From: an uncultured Roseburia sp.
GTDB taxonomy: Bacteria > Bacillota > Clostridia > Lachnospirales > Lachnospiraceae
Length of the DNA stretch: 26,827 nt
Reading direction: 5' to 3'
Assembly (NCBI GenBank): GCA_910587865.1
Contig: CAJUNX010000050.1
Span: 1-26,827, forward strand
The translations under genes and the position numbers were made by a program. The notes beneath the pieces were generated by a model that saw only the letters and a list, made by a program, of their open reading frames with translations, searched no databases and was not told the DNA's origin. Below are positions 23,162-26,827 of this stretch, in pieces (the first letter of the stretch is position 1; each line of letters starts with the position of its first letter).

Positions 23162-24902
23162 CTCTTATCACCTCGATTCTTTCAAGGAATTCCATGATTG
23201 GCTGATATGGATCCGCATAATTGAGAATAATCTTAATCTCCCTGTCCTTTGAAACCTCAATTCGTGCCACTAACAGATTCAGGAGCGCACGGTCAATAGA
23301 CGGAATCTTCTGATACCGTTTGATTGCATCCAGCCATTTCTCAGTGGCGCCAAGAACAGCATCCTTCGCCCGTATGTCAGATAAGGTTTTCGTTTCCTCT
23401 TGCAACAGCGCTTCATATTCTCTCGCATACTGTCTTTTCATATAATCATATTCACTGCGGTCTATGATTCTCTGGGTAAGGTCTATGAGTAGCTGTTCAA
23501 TTTTGGACTCCATATTCTTACGCTTCGCGGATACACTTGCATAATGACTTTCTGCCTCACTCTGATAAAAAACCACTTTAGGCATACTTTTCAGTCTGCT
23601 GACAAACTGTTCAACATCTACAGCCACCTGCACCTGCTGGTTTAAAGTGTCCGTTACCGCTTTCAGCAGTGTTTCCTGCCTCACATAATGGCTGCTGCAT
23701 TGCGCATGAGCTGAATACCTGTATCCGTTGCAATCGTAAAATATTCGGCTTGGCGTCTTGGCATCTGGTCTGGCACATCCTTTTGCCGCACTCATAGAGC
23801 TTTGGCATTCCGCACAGAACACCATCCCACGAAACAAATCACGATAATCATCACCACATGCCGCTCTCTGTTCAAACTTTCCTCTTCGCTGTAATTCTTC
23901 CTGATTTACCTGCTGGACTTCCTCATATAGCTGCATGGAAATGATCGCCGGATGTGCATTTTCAATCACCTGCCATTCGTCTTCGCTCCGTCTCTTTTTC
24001 TCCAGACCGACTTTATCCCTCTTTACTTTTCCATGGATCCGGTTCCCGATATAAACCTGGTCAGAACAAATTTTACGGATAGTTCCACGAATCCAAATTG
24101 CATTTTCATACTTTTTAGCTTTCGTGATGCCCCGAATCAGTCTGAGTTTCCCCGGTGAAGGGATATTATTTTCATTTAATATGCGGGCAATCGCATTAAA
24201 GCTTTCGCCGCCGGCTCTTAACTTATATATTTTTCTTACTACTTCAGCCGGCTCTGGATCAATATCAAAGGTAGCAAATTCTGCATTTCTGATATACCCA
24301 TATGGAATACTGCCTGCAGACGGAATAAATTCGCCCCCTGACATTTTTGCCGATATGCTGGAACGTATCTTATTGGAAATATCCTTTACATAGTAATCAT
24401 TCATGACCATTTTCAAAGGCATGGTCAATGCAGAAGCGTCTGCTTTTTCATCTGCACTGTCATAAGAATCATTTATGCAGATGAGTCTGACACCCATTTC
24501 AGGGAATGTACGTTCTACAAATTCGCTGGTCAGCACAAAATGACGTCCCAGTCTGGAAATATCTTTTACGATAACGCAATTGATCCGTCCGCTTTTCAGG
24601 TCGCCAAGCATCCGGATAAATCCAGGACGGTCATAATTCATTCCTGTATAACCGTTATCATAATAAGTATCTACAAGTTTTATATCGGAGTGCTCCTCTA
24701 AATAGTGCAGGGTAATTTTCTGTTGATTGCCAATAGAATTTTGTTCTATATCATCGCCATCCTCTACCGAAATACGCCCATATTCCCCTGCAAGTACAGT
24801 TACTTCCTCTTTGTCGCCAAGGGGTATGGATAGATACCCGCAAGACATTTTACCTTCAGGAGCAATATCTTTTAATATTTTCGCTCTGCTCTTGCGTGCC
24901 AT
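23151..24902 (-). CDS. Large serine recombinase, second of the trio
   Basis: A 583-residue serine recombinase. Unlike its partners it has about 33 extra residues before the catalytic domain (MARKSRAKILKDIAPEGK onward). The catalytic core has Arg43 and the nucleophile Ser45 in EYGRISVED, then NGYTGMNYDRPGF, and DISRLGR (114-120) with Arg117 and Arg120. The recombinase domain at about 195-320 is followed by zinc-ribbon cysteines Cys363, Cys366, Cys391 and Cys402, with Cys376 spare, and a coiled-coil stretch at about 430-530. Its ATG follows the TAA of the first gene without a single base between, and its ribosome binding site (AAGGAGGTGG) is formed by the last codons of that gene. Both facts point to one mRNA and matched amounts of protein. 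Confidence 0.95.
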   Translation of the reverse strand: MARKSRAKILKDIAPEGKMSCGYLSIPLGDKEEVTVLAGEYGRISVEDGDDIEQNSIGNQQKITLHYLEEHSDIKLVDTYYDNGYTGMNYDRPGFIRMLGDLKSGRINCVIVKDISRLGRHFVLTSEFVERTFPEMGVRLICINDSYDSADEKADASALTMPLKMVMNDYYVKDISNKIRSSISAKMSGGEFIPSAGSIPYGYIRNAEFATFDIDPEPAEVVRKIYKLRAGGESFNAIARILNENNIPSPGKLRLIRGITKAKKYENAIWIRGTIRKICSDQVYIGNRIHGKVKRDKVGLEKKRRSEDEWQVIENAHPAIISMQLYEEVQQVNQEELQRRGKFEQRAACGDDYRDLFRGMVFCAECQSSMSAAKGCARPDAKTPSRIFYDCNGYRYSAHAQCSSHYVRQETLLKAVTDTLNQQVQVAVDVEQFVSRLKSMPKVVFYQSEAESHYASVSAKRKNMESKIEQLLIDLTQRIIDRSEYDYMKRQYAREYEALLQEETKTLSDIRAKDAVLGATEKWLDAIKRYQKIPSIDRALLNLLVARIEVSKDREIKIILNYADPYQPIMEFLERIEVIRDVS

Positions 24903-26570
24903 TTAGCCCACCTCCTTTGCTTTTTCCTCCAAAATTTCCTGATACGCGGCAATTTCATTTCTGTAATTAAACTCAATACGAATATGCTTATCTTCATATA
25001 CATAGATGCGGTCAATTAAGGTTACAACCACCTCACGGGTCAATTCGGTAATCCCTTGGAATTTAATAAACTGCATGATCCAATTGTTGTCTGTACTGTG
25101 GCTGGATGAAATCTCTGTACGCTGAAGCTTAAGCTTACTGATTGCCTTTTCTGTATCTTCAATTTGCCTGGTATACTTCATCCGCATTTTGTTATACTCG
25201 TCCCGGTCAATCAGCTCTTCATTAAGTGCCTCATACAGCTTCATGCGAAATTCCTTATCCCGATCTAAATCCTCTTCCTTCCTCGCAATCATGACATCTA
25301 CACGTTTGAGGCGGATTTGGTCAATCCTGTGCAGCCCGATATCTTTAATAAGCTCATTCAGTTCCACAATCATCTGAATCTGGCTTGTAATTGCGTGTAA
25401 AACCGTTTCCTCCAGCTTTTTCTGCTCAAAGCTGTGACTACTGCAGCCTTTTCCATCCTTGTAGGTGGCGCACACATAATAACAATACTTCTGTTCGCCA
25501 TATGTCACGGTTCTACGCTGCAGAGTACGCCCGCAGTCAGGACAGAATAGTACGCCGGCCAGTGGCAGAAGAACATCCTTTTTCGGTGGTCTTCTTGTAT
25601 CACGCTCCATCATTTTTTGCACAATAGAAAACATAAGCGGATCTATGACTGCTGGATGGTTATTTTCAACAACTACCCAATCATCTTCATTTCGCACCCG
25701 CATTTTTTTGATTTTATAATTGGGCGTACCGCGTTTTCCCTGAACAAGCGTGCCAATATAAATAGGATTATTTAATATCCTGTTAATTGTGACTGCACTC
25801 CATTTTGCCTGCATAGAGGCCTGAAAGCCTGTCTTATACTTCATGCCAAGACTTTTCTTATACTCGGCAGGCGGCAATACTTTTTCCTGATTGAGAAAAT
25901 CCGCTATCATATTCTGGCTATATCCTTTGATTTTCATAGAAAAAATGCCCCGCACAACTTCGGCTGCATACTCATCGATAACAAGCTTGTGCTTATCATC
26001 GGGAGATTTGCAGTACCCGTAGCTCGCAAAGGCACCTAAAAACTCCCCATTACCGCGCTGGATCCGAAACTGATTTCGCAGTTTCTTAGATAATTCGCGG
26101 CAATAGGATTCATTCATTATATTTTTAATAGGAATGATGATATCATCCCCGGCGGTGCTGTGTTCACTGTCAACATCATCATTAATGGCAATAAACCGTA
26201 CACCAAAAGACGGGAAAATCATCTCAAGATATTTTCCCGTTTCAATATATTCTCTTCCAAGCCTGGACAAATCTTTTACGATAACACAGTTAATGCTTCC
26301 AGACTGAACTTTTTCAAGTACAGAACGAAAGCCGGGACGATCATAGTTCGTTCCGGAGTAACCGTCATCATATGCTTCATCTACAAGTGTAATACCCGGA
26401 TGATTCTGCAGATACGCATGAACCAGTTTGCGCTGGTTTAAGATACTGTCACTGATTTCACCCTCACTATCTTTACTTCTGTCCTCATTTTTATCATCCT
26501 TGGACAAACGATAGTAAGCCATTGCTCTATATTCTTCCAGGTCTGGAACCTGTTTATTTATAACAGCCAT
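24903..26570 (-). CDS. Large serine recombinase, first of the trio
   Basis: A 555-residue serine recombinase, the promoter-proximal gene of the operon. The catalytic domain has Arg21 and the nucleophile Ser23 in YYRLSKDD, DDGYSGTNYDRPGF at about 68-81, and DLSRLGR (100-106) with Arg103 and Arg106. The recombinase domain lies at about 180-310. The zinc ribbon has Cys343, Cys346, Cys363, Cys367 and Cys376, and a coiled coil spans about 400-510. The catalytic residues are intact in all three copies, so none looks decayed. It starts with an excellent AGGAGG six bases upstream. Sequence similarity among the three copies is limited to the motifs, so they are old paralogs with probably different DNA-site roles rather than a recent duplication. 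Confidence 0.95.
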   Translation of the reverse strand: MAVINKQVPDLEEYRAMAYYRLSKDDKNEDRSKDSEGEISDSILNQRKLVHAYLQNHPGITLVDEAYDDGYSGTNYDRPGFRSVLEKVQSGSINCVIVKDLSRLGREYIETGKYLEMIFPSFGVRFIAINDDVDSEHSTAGDDIIIPIKNIMNESYCRELSKKLRNQFRIQRGNGEFLGAFASYGYCKSPDDKHKLVIDEYAAEVVRGIFSMKIKGYSQNMIADFLNQEKVLPPAEYKKSLGMKYKTGFQASMQAKWSAVTINRILNNPIYIGTLVQGKRGTPNYKIKKMRVRNEDDWVVVENNHPAVIDPLMFSIVQKMMERDTRRPPKKDVLLPLAGVLFCPDCGRTLQRRTVTYGEQKYCYYVCATYKDGKGCSSHSFEQKKLEETVLHAITSQIQMIVELNELIKDIGLHRIDQIRLKRVDVMIARKEEDLDRDKEFRMKLYEALNEELIDRDEYNKMRMKYTRQIEDTEKAISKLKLQRTEISSSHSTDNNWIMQFIKFQGITELTREVVVTLIDRIYVYEDKHIRIEFNYRNEIAAYQEILEEKAKEVG

Positions 26571-26664
26571 AACAAACCTCCTAAAATTCTTTCAGGACAT
26601 TTGTTTCCGGCGGTTATCCTTGACGACTGACCAAGCCATTTCATTGACCGTATAAAATACTCGA

Positions 26665-26683
26665 AAAAATGCTGCGCATTTTT
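26665..26683. other. Second hairpin in the recombinase leader
   Basis: AAAAATGC and GCATTTTT form a perfect 8-bp stem around a 3-base loop. On the minus-strand RNA the stem ends in a U run, so it resembles a weak terminator or attenuator between promoter and first gene. Confidence 0.45.
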
Positions 26684-26690
26684 CCTCGTT

Positions 26691-26723
26691 GGAATATCGG
26701 AAGTATTCTGCTTCCGATATTCC
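26691..26723. promoter_or_regulatory. Perfect 13-bp inverted repeat at the recombinase promoter start
   Basis: GGAATATCGGAAG and CTTCCGATATTCC flank a 7-base centre. It begins three bases after the -10 box, so it covers the expected transcription start. It can act as a repressor operator in DNA or as a 5' hairpin in RNA. No regulator gene is in the window. Confidence 0.75.
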
Positions 26724-26725
26724 AT

Positions 26726-26754
26726 ATTATGACCAATTATTCATACCTTGTCAA
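26726..26754 (-). promoter_or_regulatory. Promoter of the recombinase operon
   Basis: On the minus strand, a consensus -35 TTGACA (26749-26754) and CATAAT (26726-26731) are spaced by 17 bases, a near-perfect sigma-A promoter. It gives a leader of about 150 bases before the first recombinase ATG. Confidence 0.85.
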
Positions 26755-26793
26755 TAGGGTCACACCAGTTACCCACGACAAACGCATGAATGT

Positions 26794-26827
26794 TTACTCC
26801 CACTCAAATCCTAAATTGCGGATTTTT
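26794..26827 (-). CDS. Possible 3' end of a further element gene, cut by the window edge
   Basis: A minus-strand frame open from the edge ends KIRNLGFEWE and then TAA at 26794-26796, about 40 bases before the recombinase promoter. Only ten codons are visible. The ending looks protein-like and recalls helicase-associated (HA) repeats, but this is too short to assign. Confidence 0.2.
   Translation of the reverse strand, partial: KIRNLGFEWE

Larger units (their letters stand above)
21513..26827. mobile_element. End of an integrative element carrying three large serine recombinases
   Basis: The bases change from GC-rich chromosome to visibly AT-richer DNA between about 21500 and 21541. As a hand-counted sample, the 60 bases from 23221 hold 23 G or C, against 41 in the 60 bases from 14221. 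The whole block to the window edge contains only three large serine recombinases, their promoter and leader. Elements of the Tn4451/TnpX kind and many Clostridia integrative elements keep such recombinases next to one end. The left boundary is an estimate, as no attachment core can be proven; the right boundary and cargo lie outside the window. Confidence 0.75.

Noticed and set aside
21509..26757. Direct repeat TGTCAATAG at 21509-21517 and 26749-26757 flanking the recombinases, as possible attachment sites
   Set aside because: The right copy is the -35 box (TTGACA) of the recombinase promoter, and a shared 9-mer between two gaps of about 260 bases is expected by chance fairly often. The element also continues past the right copy.

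Overview
The window looks like a chromosomal piece of a spore-forming Clostridia species (Bacillota, most like Lachnospiraceae). The grounds are a clear spoIIR gene, the gene order tig-clpP-clpX-lon-engB, strong GGAGG-type ribosome binding sites, sigma-A promoters with extended -10 boxes, and a Gram-positive type RND pump. This is inferred from protein features only; the species cannot be named. Most of the window is GC-rich, and nearly all genes are on the minus strand.

Layout. 1-302: AT-richer remnant of an AAA-type ATPase gene, broken and without a start. 433-2236: an IlvD/Edd-family dehydratase with its terminator. 2348-6958: a pump operon, a 1295-residue RND transporter followed by a TetR regulator whose start overlaps the pump stop; a palindromic operator sits just after the pump promoter. 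7011-7356: a 45-residue membrane peptide with its own promoter and terminator. 7500-10344: a lipoprotein with an FKBP/trigger-factor-like fold, followed by asnS. 10442-11552: a plus-strand membrane-anchored unknown protein and a convergent DUF1934/YwiB-like gene that share one hairpin terminator. 11580-12525: a 36-bp minisatellite, then spoIIR with a sigma-F-like promoter. 12639-14545: pyruvate kinase with its promoter. 14703-21433: the protein quality-control cluster tig, clpP, clpX, lon, engB, closed by a strong terminator.

21510-26827: a clearly AT-richer block with three large serine recombinases in one tightly packed operon (stop touching start, then an 11-bp overlap). It is driven by a near-consensus promoter followed by a perfect 13-bp inverted repeat. 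This is the end of a mobile element inserted just upstream of the tig promoter; the rest lies beyond the right edge.

The trigger factor, ClpXP and Lon genes form one folding/degradation unit. The lipoprotein at 9013 appears to be an extracytoplasmic relative of trigger factor. The recombinase trio is the most interesting mobile feature. The TF-like lipoprotein and the pump with a long coiled-coil insert, which has no adaptor gene beside it, are the most interesting chromosomal ones. Four independent short tandem repeats occur between 5.8 and 14.7 kb.
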